This document shows, piece by piece, positions 45,391 through 54,303 of a stretch of DNA of 64,000 bases. How positions within the stretch are numbered: position 1 is the stretch's first letter; each line of letters opens with the position of its first letter. The notes under the pieces are model-generated. The model was given only the letters and a program-made list of their open reading frames with translations. It did not search any database and was not told the origin of the DNA. This DNA comes from UBA8079 sp049601915 (GTDB lineage Bacteria; Pseudomonadota; Alphaproteobacteria; UBA6615): assembly GCA_049601915.1 (NCBI GenBank), contig JBMYRB010000003.1:62001-126000 (forward strand). Reading direction: 5' to 3'. The position numbers were made by a program, and so were the translations under genes.

Positions 45391-45879
45391 ATGAATATGG
45401 ATACGAAACTCGATCACTCCCAAATGAATGAGAACGCGCGCGAGGCGGTCGATATCCTCGAGGTGATGGAGATGATCCCGCATCGTCAGCCATTCCTCAT
45501 GATTGATCGCGTCGAGGATATCGTTATTCGTCAGAGCGCGACGGGTATCAAGAACGTCACGATCAACGAGCCCTTTTTCCTCGGGCATTTCCCCGTTCGC
45601 CCGGTCATGCCCGGTGTCCTGATTATCGAGGCGATGGCCCAGACAGCCGCGGTGCTGGTTGTGGAGACCCTGGGCGAGGAAGCGCTTGGCAAACTCGTCT
45701 ATTTTATGACCATCGACAGCGCGCGTTTCCGCAAACCGGTGGTGCCGGGCGATCAGTTGAAACTGTTCGTCTCCATTCAACGCAACCGCGCGAACGTGTG
45801 GAAGTTCAGCGGTGAGGCAAAGGTGGGTGACACTGTCGTCGCCCAGGCGACCTATTCCGCGATGATTATGGATTCCTAG
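45391..45879 (+). CDS. fabZ: 3-hydroxyacyl-[acyl-carrier-protein] dehydratase FabZ
   Basis: Hot-dog fold dehydratase of fatty acid synthesis; 162 residues. The active-site His and Glu lie in EPFFLGHFPVRPVMPGVL and IEAMAQTAAV. PHRQPFLMIDRV is the N-terminal family block. The first 17 residues are an extension relative to E. coli FabZ; a later in-frame ATG at 45424 is possible. Competes with LpxA for the same hydroxyacyl pool, which fits the linkage. Confidence 0.96.
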   Translation: MNMDTKLDHSQMNENAREAVDILEVMEMIPHRQPFLMIDRVEDIVIRQSATGIKNVTINEPFFLGHFPVRPVMPGVLIIEAMAQTAAVLVVETLGEEALGKLVYFMTIDSARFRKPVVPGDQLKLFVSIQRNRANVWKFSGEAKVGDTVVAQATYSAMIMDS

Positions 45880-46680
45880 ATGAGCGACATTCACCTCACT
45901 GCGGTGATCGAGGACGGGGCGACCCTCGGAGCTGGTGTTCAGATAGGTCCGTATTGTGTCGTCGGCAGCGAGGTCACGCTCGGAGACGGTGCGAAACTCT
46001 TCAGTCACGTGGTTGTCGGTGGCCGAACGGATGTCGGAGCGGAAACCGAGATATACCCGTTCGCATCGATCGGTCTCCCACCGCAGGATCTGAAATTTTC
46101 CGGCGAAGAATCCAGGCTCGTTATTGGAAACAGGGTCCGAATTCGCGAACACGTCACGATGAACCCGGGAACCGCCGGAGGTGGCCTCGTCACCAGCGTC
46201 GGCGATGATTGCCTGTTTATGGTCGGCTCGCACGTCGCCCACGACTGCCAGGTCGGCAGCAACGTCATCCTAGCGAACAACGCGACACTGGCCGGCCATG
46301 TTCATGTCGGTGATTTTGCGATTATCGGCGGGTTGGCGGCGATCCATCAGTTTGTTCGTATCGGCGCGCATGCGATGGTCGGGGGAATGTCGGGCGTTGA
46401 GCACGATCTGATCCCATACGGTTCGGCCATGGGCGAACGCGCGCGCTTGCGTGGGCTGAACTTGGTCGGCCTCCAGCGTCGTGATTTCTCACGTGATGAT
46501 ATTCACCACCTCCGCACGGCGTATCGCCTCCTGTTTGCGCCGGAAGGTACGATGCAGGAGCGGGTCGAAGATGTGGTCGAGATCTATGCCGAGAATGAGG
46601 GGGTGATGGAGATCGTTGACTTTGTTCGCGAACAATCCTCGCGCGCGGTCCTCCAGCCCAAATCCACGAATGGCGCCTAA
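45880..46680 (+). CDS. lpxA: UDP-N-acetylglucosamine O-acyltransferase
   Basis: First step of lipid A synthesis, adding a 3-hydroxyacyl chain to UDP-GlcNAc; 266 residues, normal. The beta-helix hexapeptide repeats include the catalytic-His block FMVGSHVAHDCQVGSN, and MVGGMSGVEHDLIPYGSAMG follows. The ATG begins immediately after the fabZ stop. Its end overlaps lpxI by 11 bases. Confidence 0.97.
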   Translation: MSDIHLTAVIEDGATLGAGVQIGPYCVVGSEVTLGDGAKLFSHVVVGGRTDVGAETEIYPFASIGLPPQDLKFSGEESRLVIGNRVRIREHVTMNPGTAGGGLVTSVGDDCLFMVGSHVAHDCQVGSNVILANNATLAGHVHVGDFAIIGGLAAIHQFVRIGAHAMVGGMSGVEHDLIPYGSAMGERARLRGLNLVGLQRRDFSRDDIHHLRTAYRLLFAPEGTMQERVEDVVEIYAENEGVMEIVDFVREQSSRAVLQPKSTNGA

Positions 46681-47518
46681 GCTCGGTATTCTCGCCGGCG
46701 GTGGTCCCCTGCCAGGGCTTTTGATCGAGGCCTGCCGGGCAACGGGCCGGCAGGCTTTCATTATTGCATTTGAAGGTCAGGCGGATCCGGACGTCATCGC
46801 GGATGCACCTCATGCCTGGGTGCGGCTCGGTGCCGCGGATGACGCGCTGGGGCGCTTGCGCGCGGAGAATGTCGAAGAAATCGTCATGGCAGGACCTGTG
46901 CGACGGCCTTCCCTCAAGGAATTGCGCCCGGATCGGCGTGCGGCGCGTTTCCTAGCGCGTGGGCTTCTGAACAAGGGAGACAACGGGCTTCTCGGCGCCA
47001 TCGTTCGCGCGCTAGAAGAAGACGAGGGATTTCGTGTCGTTGGTGCCGACAGCGTCCTGCACCAGCTGCGTGCGAACGAAGGTGCTTTCGGCAAGGTCGT
47101 CCCAAACCCCGATGAGAATGCCGATATTGCGCAAGGTGTACTCGTTCTCGACGCGACGGGACATCTGGATATCGGACAGGCCGTCATCGTTCAGCAGGGA
47201 ATCGTTCTGGGACTTGAGGCCGCCGAAGGCACCCGTGGATTGTTGAAGCGCTGCGGCATGCTGCGTCGAGAAGGCCGCGGCGGTGTGCTGGTGAAGTTAC
47301 CCAAACCGGACCAGGAAATTCGCGCTGACATGCCCACGATCGGACCGGATACGGTTGCCGATGCGGTTGCCGCCGGGCTGGCTGGAATTGCGGTGGGGGC
47401 GGGAAATACGCTCGTGCTCCACCAACCGGGACTGGTGGCGGCTGCAGATGCGGCCGGCATCTTCGTCGTTGGGATTCGCCCGAGTGAATACCTCGAAGGC
47501 GGCGTGGCTGCCGGATGA
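46670..47518 (+). CDS. lpxI: UDP-2,3-diacylglucosamine pyrophosphatase LpxI
   Basis: Hydrolyses UDP-2,3-diacylglucosamine to lipid X and UMP, replacing LpxH in alphaproteobacteria; 282 residues (DUF1009 family). It begins LGILAGGGPLPGLL and carries GVLVKLPKPDQEIRADMPTIG with the conserved catalytic Asp region. The ATG at 46670 overlaps lpxA; a longer frame reaches further into lpxA. Four-base overlap with lpxB. Confidence 0.94.
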   Translation: MAPKLGILAGGGPLPGLLIEACRATGRQAFIIAFEGQADPDVIADAPHAWVRLGAADDALGRLRAENVEEIVMAGPVRRPSLKELRPDRRAARFLARGLLNKGDNGLLGAIVRALEEDEGFRVVGADSVLHQLRANEGAFGKVVPNPDENADIAQGVLVLDATGHLDIGQAVIVQQGIVLGLEAAEGTRGLLKRCGMLRREGRGGVLVKLPKPDQEIRADMPTIGPDTVADAVAAGLAGIAVGAGNTLVLHQPGLVAAADAAGIFVVGIRPSEYLEGGVAAG

Positions 47519-48720
47519 GCGATCAGGGCTCTACCGGTATCGGGACGGACGGGCCCACAGATGGACTGCACATATACCTCATCGCGGGTGAGCCGTCCGG
47601 CGATGTCATCGGCGCTCGCCTGATCGAGGCTTTGCGCGCGACGGCGCGCCCCAATCTTCGCGTTTCCGGTGTCGGCGGCCCGGAGATGGAGGCGGCCGGT
47701 CTCGAGAGCCTTTTCCCCTATGGCGAGTTGGCCATCATGGGGCTGTTCGAGGTGTTGCCGAGTGTACCTCGGCTGTTGCGCCGGATGCGCCTTGTGGCAG
47801 ACGACATCGAACGGCTTAAGCCCGACGTCATCGTGACGATTGATTCCCCAAGTTTTGTATTTGGCATGATTCGTCGGTTGCGGTCGCACGATTGCCCGCG
47901 GGTACACTATGTGGCACCGACGATATGGGCCTGGCGCGCGGGCCGGGTGCGCAAGTTCCGAAAGCATTTCGATCATCTGCTGGCCTTGTTCCCCTTCGAG
48001 CCGCCGCTTTTCGATGCAGCCGGCCTGGATAGCAGTTTTGTTGGCCATCCGGTGGCCGAGGGTGACGTTGACGCCGGGGACGGTGTTGAATTTCGTGTGC
48101 GCCACGCGATCGCACCCGACGCGACTATGCTCTGTTTGCTGCCGGGGAGCCGCCGTGGAGAGGTGTCGCGCCTCCTGCCGATTGCACGTGAGACGCTGAC
48201 CCGTGTGATTCCGGATCATCCGGATATGGCCATCGTCATCCCGGCCGCGGCGAATGTACGGGCATTAGTTGCGGACACTGTCTCTGCATGGCCATGGCCG
48301 GTGGTATTGGTCGATGGCGCTCGGGAGCGCTATGACGCCTTCGCGGCTGCCGATCTGGCCTTGGCAACATCGGGGACGGTGACGCTCGAGCTTGCATGGG
48401 CTGGTGTCCCGACGATTGTCATGTACAGGGTTCCCTGGTTGACGGGCGAGATCGCGCGGCGAATGATCCGTGTCGAATATGCCTCGATCGTCAATATCGT
48501 CGCCGGGCGCGAGGTCTTGCCCGAGTTCCTGCAACCACGATGCCGACCCGAACTGATTGCCGCAGAGCTGGACGAGCTGGTCTCGGACCCGAATCGCCGG
48601 GTGGCTATCGGTGTAGAGGCGCGCAAGATATCACGGGATATGGAGCAGGGCGATGAGCGGCCGAGTGTGCGTGCGTCCCGTTTGGTGCTCGACATTGTCG
48701 CGGCCCATCGCAAACGGTAA
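47515..48720 (+). CDS. lpxB: Lipid-A-disaccharide synthase
   Basis: Condenses lipid X with UDP-diacylglucosamine to the lipid A disaccharide; GT19 family, 401 residues. Key blocks are IAGEPSGDVIGARLIEAL near the N-terminus, VTIDSPSFVFGM, APTIWAWRAGRVRKFRK and the late AWAGVPTIVMYR donor site. The first 17 residues before the conserved core form a short extra leader. Last gene of the lipid A run. Confidence 0.96.
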   Translation: MSDQGSTGIGTDGPTDGLHIYLIAGEPSGDVIGARLIEALRATARPNLRVSGVGGPEMEAAGLESLFPYGELAIMGLFEVLPSVPRLLRRMRLVADDIERLKPDVIVTIDSPSFVFGMIRRLRSHDCPRVHYVAPTIWAWRAGRVRKFRKHFDHLLALFPFEPPLFDAAGLDSSFVGHPVAEGDVDAGDGVEFRVRHAIAPDATMLCLLPGSRRGEVSRLLPIARETLTRVIPDHPDMAIVIPAAANVRALVADTVSAWPWPVVLVDGARERYDAFAAADLALATSGTVTLELAWAGVPTIVMYRVPWLTGEIARRMIRVEYASIVNIVAGREVLPEFLQPRCRPELIAAELDELVSDPNRRVAIGVEARKISRDMEQGDERPSVRASRLVLDIVAAHRKR

Positions 48721-48759
48721 AACCGGACAGCACGGGATTTTGACAAGGGAAGCGACACC

Positions 48760-49164
48760 ATGGCCGGGACTGACGCGTATCGACTTCTTCACACGATGAT
48801 TCGGGTGAAGGATCAGGATAAATCGATCGACTTCTACACCCGTCATCTCGGGATGAAGGTCATTCGGCAGAAGGAATTCGAGGGTGGCCGCTTCACCAAC
48901 ACCTTTATCGGCTACGGCGACGAGAGCAGCGAGGCCGTGATCGAGCTAACGTATAACTGGGATCAGGACGTGCCTTATTCGCACGGTTCCGGTTTCGGTC
49001 ATCTCGCGGTTGGCGTGCCCGATATCTACGCCACCTGCGAGGCATTGGAAAAAGAAGGCGTGAGCATTCCCCGCAAGCCCGGCCCGATGAAGCATGGCAC
49101 GACGGTGATCGCCTTCATCGAAGATCCCGACGGCTACAAGATCGAACTGATCGAGCAGGGCTAG
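48760..49164 (+). CDS. gloA: Lactoylglutathione lyase (glyoxalase I)
   Basis: Converts the methylglyoxal-glutathione hemithioacetal to S-lactoylglutathione; 134 residues, VOC fold. The metal ligands of the family can be placed at His11 (LLHTMIRV), the Glu of VIELTYNWD, the His of GFGHLAVGV and the Glu of YKIELIE. It has its own ribosome site (AAGGGAAGCG) and lies five bases before a cupin gene, so the two are probably one transcript. Confidence 0.95.
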   Translation: MAGTDAYRLLHTMIRVKDQDKSIDFYTRHLGMKVIRQKEFEGGRFTNTFIGYGDESSEAVIELTYNWDQDVPYSHGSGFGHLAVGVPDIYATCEALEKEGVSIPRKPGPMKHGTTVIAFIEDPDGYKIELIEQG

Positions 49165-49168
49165 TATT

Positions 49169-49660
49169 ATGAGCGAGACCAAGCGCCCCGCGCTCGAGTT
49201 GATCGTCGATCCAAAGACACTGCCAGAGGAATCCGGCTCGCCCTATCCGTCTCCCTATGACGAGCTGGTCCGGGGCCGGCATCGTTCGCGCCTGTCCCCC
49301 GCGCTCGGCCTGACCGCGTTCGGCGTGAATATCGTTCGCATCGAGCCCGGCGGCCAGTCGTCGGCGCGCCATTGGCACTCGGAACAGGACGAGTTTGTCT
49401 ACATTCTGGAAGGCGAGGCCACGTTGGTCACGGATGAAGGGGAAACGACGCTCGCGGCCGGCATGGCGGCGGGGTTTCCGGCGGGCAATCCCAATGGCCA
49501 CACGCTTGCGAACCGGACCGACCACGATGTGCTAGCGATGGAGGTCGGCAACCGGCCGCGCACCGAAGACGTGACCTATCCGGATATCGACATGTCGAAT
49601 GCTGTGCGTGACGGCAAGCCGAACTTCCTGCGCAAGGATGGCTCGTCCTTCGACGAGTAG
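49169..49660 (+). CDS. Cupin domain protein
   Basis: A 163-residue single cupin domain. Motif 1 is ARHWHSEQDEFVYILEGEA with two His, a Glu and the supporting Asp, and motif 2 ends FPAGNPNGHTLAN. The C-terminus carries VTYPDIDMSN and a KPNFLRKDGSS tail seen in a widespread alphaproteobacterial cupin group of unknown substrate. Co-oriented with glyoxalase I and closed by a strong hairpin. Not closely similar to the tandem pair at 33.4 kb. Confidence 0.88.
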   Translation: MSETKRPALELIVDPKTLPEESGSPYPSPYDELVRGRHRSRLSPALGLTAFGVNIVRIEPGGQSSARHWHSEQDEFVYILEGEATLVTDEGETTLAAGMAAGFPAGNPNGHTLANRTDHDVLAMEVGNRPRTEDVTYPDIDMSNAVRDGKPNFLRKDGSSFDE

Positions 49661-49672
49661 GTCCTAAAGTAA

Positions 49673-49696
49673 ACGGCCCTCCGAGAGGAGGGCCGT
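49673..49696. terminator. Bidirectional-looking terminator between the cupin gene and gltA
   Basis: A perfect 10-base-pair stem ACGGCCCTCC/GGAGGGCCGT closed by a GAGA tetraloop. On the minus strand it is followed by TTACTTT, favouring termination of gltA; for the plus strand the T run is poor but the hairpin is very stable. The genes on both sides converge on it. Confidence 0.8.
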
Positions 49697-49719
49697 CGCA
49701 CAATTCTGAATCTCTGTGA

Positions 49720-51021
49720 CTAGCGCTTGTCGATCGGCAGGTATTCGCGCTCGGTCGGGCCGGTGAACAGCTGCCGCGGTCGGCCGATGCGCTGGCCCGG
49801 ATCCTCGATCATCTCTTTCCACTGGGCGATCCAGCCGACAGTGCGCGCCAGGGCGAACAGCACGGTGAACATGCTGGTCGGGAAGCCGATCGCCTTGAAG
49901 ATTGTGCCCGAGTAGAAGTCGACATTCGGGAACAGCTTGCGTTCGACGAAGTAGTCGTCTTCCAGGGCGATCCGCTCGAGTTCCATGGCGAGGTCGAGCA
50001 GCGGGTCGTTCTCAGCACCCACTTCCGCCAGGACTTCATCGGCCGACGCCTTGAGCACGCCCGCGCGCGGGTCGTAATTCTTGTAGACACGGTGACCAAA
50101 GCCCATCAGGCGGAACGGATCGTCGGGGTTTTTCGCCCGCTCGAGGAATTCGGGGATGTTCTTCTTGTCGCCGATCTGCGCGAGCATCTCCAGCACGGCC
50201 TGGTTGGCTCCGCCGTGGGCCGGCCCCCAAAGGGTGGCGATGCCTGAGGCGATGCAGGCGAATGGGTTTGCACCCGAGGAGCCCGCCAGTCGGACTGTCG
50301 AGGTCGAGGCGTTCTGTTCGTGATCGGCATGGAGGATGAAAATCTTGTCCATCGCACGCACGATCGCCGGGCTCGGCTTGTAATCTTCCGCCGGTACCGA
50401 AAACGTCATGTGCAGGAAGTTTTCGGCATAGCTCAGGTTGTTGTCGGGGTACACGAAGGGCTGGCCGACCGTGTACTTGTAGGCCCAGGCTGCAATCGTC
50501 GGCATTTTCGCGATCAGCCGGTGGGACGCGATCAGGCGCTGCTGCGAGTCGTTGATGTCCGTCGAGTCATGATAGAAGGCCGACATGGCGCCGACGACGC
50601 CGATCATCACGGCCATCGGGTGAGCGTCGCGCCGGAAACCGCTGTACAGGTTGCGCAACTGCTCATGGATCATCGTGTGGTTGGTGATCGTGGTCTCGAA
50701 TTCGATCATCTCCGCCTGGTTCGGCAGTTCCTTGTGCAACAGGAGATAGCAGAGTTCGAGGAACGAGCTGTTCTCGGTCAGCGCCTCGATCGAGTAGCCA
50801 CCATGGCGCAGAATGCCTTCCTCACCGTCGATATATGTCAGCGCGGAATCGCAGCTCGCCGTCGAGGTGTAGGACGGATCGTAGGTGAACATGTCCGTTT
50901 CGGCGTAAAGCTTGCGGACGTCGATGACGCGGGGGCCTTCCGTGCCTTCAAGGATTGGCAATTCGACAGTTTTGTCGCCGATTGTCAGGGTCGCGGTATC
51001 TACGACTTTCGCGTCATTCAT
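49720..51021 (-). CDS. gltA: Citrate synthase (type II, large form)
   Basis: Condenses oxaloacetate and acetyl-CoA at the entry to the TCA cycle; 433 residues. Catalytic blocks are HADHEQNASTSTVRLAGSSG, the WGPAHGGANQAVLEML segment with its active-site His, and MGFGHRVYKNYDPRA. I chose the ATG at 51021, which has GGTGGAG six bases upstream; a GTG four codons earlier is less well placed. Length and the N-terminal beta domain mark the NADH-sensitive hexameric type. Confidence 0.97.
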   Translation of the reverse strand: MNDAKVVDTATLTIGDKTVELPILEGTEGPRVIDVRKLYAETDMFTYDPSYTSTASCDSALTYIDGEEGILRHGGYSIEALTENSSFLELCYLLLHKELPNQAEMIEFETTITNHTMIHEQLRNLYSGFRRDAHPMAVMIGVVGAMSAFYHDSTDINDSQQRLIASHRLIAKMPTIAAWAYKYTVGQPFVYPDNNLSYAENFLHMTFSVPAEDYKPSPAIVRAMDKIFILHADHEQNASTSTVRLAGSSGANPFACIASGIATLWGPAHGGANQAVLEMLAQIGDKKNIPEFLERAKNPDDPFRLMGFGHRVYKNYDPRAGVLKASADEVLAEVGAENDPLLDLAMELERIALEDDYFVERKLFPNVDFYSGTIFKAIGFPTSMFTVLFALARTVGWIAQWKEMIEDPGQRIGRPRQLFTGPTEREYLPIDKR

Positions 51022-51095
51022 ATAACTCTCCACCTAAAATTCGTCCGCGACATGCCGTTCGGCATATCCGGCGATCCAGACTTATGTTGCGCCGC

Positions 51096-51124
51096 ACTCT
51101 AGTCGGCGAGGGGCCATTGGGCAA
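51096..51124 (-). promoter_or_regulatory. Candidate promoter of gltA
   Basis: On the minus strand TTGCCC, a 17-base spacer and TAGAGT, about 75 bases before the gltA start. The leader between also holds a short perfect inverted repeat ATGCCG-TT-CGGCAT (51052-51065). Confidence 0.4.
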
Positions 51125-51156
51125 TATTGCTGGGCGCCGGTTTCACGTCGTGAGAC

Positions 51157-52560
51157 CTATTCCGTGGCGTTGTCGAGCCTTGCCAGGGTTTCATCCCGGC
51201 CGAGCACCGCCATGACCTCGAAGATACCCGGCGAGACGTTACTTCCGGTTAACGCCGAACGCAGGGGCTGGGCTACCTTGCCGAGCTTCAAACCCTTAGA
51301 TTCCGCGTATTCTCGGGCGATCCCATCGAGTTCGTCCTCACCCCATGATGTAGCTTTTCTAAGCAAATCGGCAAGTTCGCCGAGAGTTTGCCGGGCTTCG
51401 GGGTCGGCAAGATTGTCGCTTGCGTTCTCGTTCATCTCGATCGGGGCGTCGACGAGATAAAATTTTGATAAATCAGATAGTTCATGCGTGTTCTTCGCGC
51501 GCGACGCGAGTCCGGGCATGCCCGCAACGATTCTTTCCTCCGCGTCGGGAGAAACAGTTATTCCGGCGGCGGCGGCATTGGCCAGCACGCCGGCCGCCAA
51601 TCGCGCGGGGTCGGCGGATTTCATGTACTGGGCGTTGAGGTTGAGCAGCTTGTCCATATCGAAGCGCGCCGGTGACCGTCCGACGCTGTCGAGGTCGAAC
51701 CATTCGATAGCCTGTTCGCGCGAAATGGTCTCATCGTCGCCGTGTGACCAACCAAGGCGCAGCAGATAGTTACACATGGCCTCGGGCAGAATGCCCATCT
51801 TCTCATAGGCCTCGACCCCCAGCGCGCCGTGGCGCTTGGAGAGCTTGGCTCCGTCTGCACCATGAATTAGCGGGATATGGGCGAATTCGGGTACATCCCA
51901 ACCGCAGGCCTCGAAAAGCTGCAACTGGCGGAACGCGTTGTTGAGGTGGTCGTCGCCGCGGATCGCGTGGGTAACGCCCATGTCATGATCGTCGACCACG
52001 ACGGCGAGCATATAAGTCGGCGTGCCGTCGGCGCGCAGGATGATGAAGTCGTCCAGCGTATCGTTGGCCTTGGTGACGTCGCCCTGGACTAGGTCGGTGA
52101 TGGTGGTCTCACCGGTCTGGGGCATCTTGATACGGATCACGGGATCGACACCGGCCGGCGCCTCGGACGGGTCGCGGTCGCGCCAGCGGCCGTCGTAGAC
52201 GCGGGTACCACCACCCGAATTCTTTGCGATCTCGCGCATTTCTGCGAGTTCTTCGGGGGTGCAATAGCAACAATAGGCCTTGCCGTCGGCGACCAGCTTC
52301 TCCGCCACCTCGCGGTGCCGGTCCGCACTTTGAGATTGGTAGGTCTCCGAACCGTCCCAGTCGAGCGCCAGCCATGTCATGCCGTGGAGAATGGCCTGTA
52401 TGGCCTCGTCTGTGGAGCGTTTGCGGTCCGTGTCCTCGACCCGGAGCAGGAACTTGCCGCCGTGATGTTTGGCGAACAGATAGTTGAACAGCGCCGTCCG
52501 CGCGCCGCCAATATGCAGGAATCCGGTGGGTGAGGGGGCGAAGCGGGTGACGACGGACAT
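51157..52560 (-). CDS. gltX: Glutamate--tRNA ligase
   Basis: Class I aminoacyl-tRNA synthetase of 467 residues. The HIGH motif appears as PSPTGFLHIGGART and the KMSKS motif as GAKLSKRHGALG. A CYCTPEEL segment lies in the zinc-like insertion. Alphaproteobacteria often have two GltX forms, one acting on tRNA(Gln); which one this is cannot be told from the sequence alone. It is followed on the same strand by gltA and diverges from the comEC remnant. Confidence 0.96.
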   Translation of the reverse strand: MSVVTRFAPSPTGFLHIGGARTALFNYLFAKHHGGKFLLRVEDTDRKRSTDEAIQAILHGMTWLALDWDGSETYQSQSADRHREVAEKLVADGKAYCCYCTPEELAEMREIAKNSGGGTRVYDGRWRDRDPSEAPAGVDPVIRIKMPQTGETTITDLVQGDVTKANDTLDDFIILRADGTPTYMLAVVVDDHDMGVTHAIRGDDHLNNAFRQLQLFEACGWDVPEFAHIPLIHGADGAKLSKRHGALGVEAYEKMGILPEAMCNYLLRLGWSHGDDETISREQAIEWFDLDSVGRSPARFDMDKLLNLNAQYMKSADPARLAAGVLANAAAAGITVSPDAEERIVAGMPGLASRAKNTHELSDLSKFYLVDAPIEMNENASDNLADPEARQTLGELADLLRKATSWGEDELDGIAREYAESKGLKLGKVAQPLRSALTGSNVSPGIFEVMAVLGRDETLARLDNATE

Positions 52561-52678
52561 GGGTGGTTGGCTCTATGGGGTTAGAAATCTGCCGTTCGTA
52601 TGGCCGTGTGACGCCTGCAGGTCAAGATGCCCGCGGTTGACGCCGATCTCATCGCAGGGGACGCTGCGCGGAAAGACC

Positions 52679-53420
52679 ATGCGCCATGCTATCACATATG
52701 TCGCATCCTTCGGTTCATTGTCAGGGTTGCGAGACCGGTTCTGGTCGGCGTTCTTCGCCGAGCGGGAGTGCTGGGTGTTGTGGTCGCCGGTCGCACTCGG
52801 GGTCGGAATTTCGGCCTACTTCGCGCTTCCGGTGGAGCCCGCCTGGTTTGCCGGATCAATAACCCTGGCCGTTTCGCTCGCCGGTCTGTTCGCGCTGGGG
52901 CGCGGCACGGTTCATCGACTGGTGCGTCGAGGCCGTCCTGTCGATAGCGCGAACCGTGGCCTCATGGTCCGGTGCGGCCGTTACGCTCGCATAACCGGCG
53001 GTGTCACGCAGATATCTAATCCTCACGCATCGCCCTTCGTGCGGGATGTCTGGCAGCGCCGTCTTGGTATCGAAGAGTTCGAGGCCTTCGGCGAAGATGG
53101 CCTGGATTGTGACGGGCTCGGTTGCACTGGTCGCTTGTGCGGGCAGGTGGTCTCGGTTGTCGAGAATCCACTCGCATTCGCGGAGGAATGCCGCCGGGCG
53201 GACATCCTGATCTCGTTTGAGCCTATCCCGCGAAGCTGTCGGGGGGGCGAACGGGCCGGCAGTTGCCATTGGGCGGTTTGACGTCTGGCGGTCGGGTTAC
53301 CATGCGGTCTGGTTGCCGGATGACAAACGGCCAATCACCGTCTGGCGTGCGCGTGAGCGCGACCCGGATCGCCCCTGGATGCGGGGAATCCAGGTACCGA
53401 ACCGTGTTGCGCGGAATTAG
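52679..53420 (+). pseudogene. comEC: comEC/rec2 remnant: internal deletion plus frameshift
   Basis: The front (from ATG 52679) matches the N-terminal membrane domain of alphaproteobacterial ComEC: AFFAERECWVLWSPVALGVG followed by YFALPVEP. The same frame jumps, after about 85 residues, to the far C-terminal part of the protein: PFVRDVWQRRLG, DCDGLGCTGR and ENPLAFAEECRRADILIS. ComEC is normally about 700 residues, so roughly 450-500 residues, including the competence channel helices and metallo-hydrolase core, are missing. At the G7 run 53241-53247 the frame breaks, and the tail IGRFDVWRSGYHAVWLP continues in another frame to TAG 53418-53420. It cannot encode a working DNA-uptake channel. Confidence 0.85.
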
Positions 53421-54157
53421 TACTGACGGAGCAGCCCGACGAGTTCGCCCTGTACCGCGACCTGATCGGGGCCGAAGATGCGGGTTTCGTAGGCCGGGTT
53501 TGCCGCTTCGAGCGCGACCGACTCATTGCGCCGGCGCAGCCGCTTGAGGGTGACTTCCTGCCCGTCGACGAGTGCGACCACAATTGAGCCGTTATTGGCT
53601 GTGTCCGTGCGCCGGATGAGGACCGTATCCCCGTCGAGGATGCCGGCATCGATCATCGAATCGCCTTCGACCTCGAGGCAGTAATGATTGCCGCGCCCGA
53701 GCATGGATGGCGGCACGCCGATATGGCGGGTCGGGTCGCGCAGCGCCTCGATGGGCGTGCCCGCGGCGATCTTGCCCAGGAAGGGCAGCTCGATCTCGGC
53801 GGTGCCGGATGCGTCTTCCGATGACACCGGGCCGGCCATTTCCGACGGCGCGATCACGGGGCCGGAATCCGTATCCCGGCCGCCCTCGATGACCTGGGGC
53901 GAGAAGGCCGAGTTCTGGCCTGCCTGTGCGCCGACACCGCTTTCATCGGGAAGTCGCAGGACCTCCAGCGCGCGGGCCCGGTGGGCGAGGCGACGGATGA
54001 ACCCGCGCTCTTCCAGCCCGGTGATCAGCCGGTGGATTCCCGACTTGGACTTGAGCCCGAGGGCATCCTTCATCTCGTCAAAAGAAGGTGCCACGCCTGT
54101 CGCGTTAAGCCGTTCGTTGATGAAGGTGAGAAGCTGGTGCTGCTTGCGCGTCAACAT
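53417..54157 (-). CDS. lexA: LexA repressor
   Basis: SOS repressor of 246 residues that self-cleaves when RecA is activated. The N-terminal winged helix (about 1-65) includes PSFDEMKDALGLKSKSGIHR. The cleavage site is Ala132-Gly133 (KIAAGTP), and the catalytic pair is Ser167 (EGDSMID) and Lys205 (VTLKRL). I chose the ATG at 54157 as the family start; the frame runs upstream without homology. An SOS box overlaps its promoter, so it should regulate itself. Its stop overlaps that of the comEC remnant by four bases. Confidence 0.96.
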   Translation of the reverse strand: MLTRKQHQLLTFINERLNATGVAPSFDEMKDALGLKSKSGIHRLITGLEERGFIRRLAHRARALEVLRLPDESGVGAQAGQNSAFSPQVIEGGRDTDSGPVIAPSEMAGPVSSEDASGTAEIELPFLGKIAAGTPIEALRDPTRHIGVPPSMLGRGNHYCLEVEGDSMIDAGILDGDTVLIRRTDTANNGSIVVALVDGQEVTLKRLRRRNESVALEAANPAYETRIFGPDQVAVQGELVGLLRQY

Positions 54158-54181
54158 ATGATCAGGGCCCCCAGTAACCCG

Positions 54182-54195
54182 GTCCGAATTCGGAC
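54182..54195. repeat. 14-base perfect palindrome in the lexA leader
   Basis: GTCCGAATTCGGAC is its own reverse complement. It lies between the predicted lexA promoter and start codon. It could be a protein-binding site or a small RNA hairpin, or chance. Confidence 0.5.
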
Positions 54196-54252
54196 GATTT
54201 CTGCGTACGGAAGTACCATAGAGCATGGAACAAACCACAAACATCTTTGGGT

Positions 54253-54281
54253 GTTCTACTGTTGTTCTTTTGACTCGTCAA
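54253..54281 (-). promoter_or_regulatory. lexA promoter with overlapping SOS box
   Basis: On the minus strand TTGACG (54276-54281), a 17-base spacer and TAGAAC (54253-54258) form a good sigma70-like promoter. The alphaproteobacterial LexA operator GAAC-N7-GAAC occupies 54253-54267 and covers the -10 element. Bound LexA would therefore block RNA polymerase, the classic autoregulation. No second box was found near other genes in the window. Confidence 0.85.
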
Positions 54282-54303
54282 CCAGCCGATTGATCCGCGG
54301 GTG

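Noticed and set aside
34278..48720. Lower GC in parts of bamA and skp as a sign of transfer
   Set aside because: The genes are core, in conserved order, and the shift is modest and gradual.
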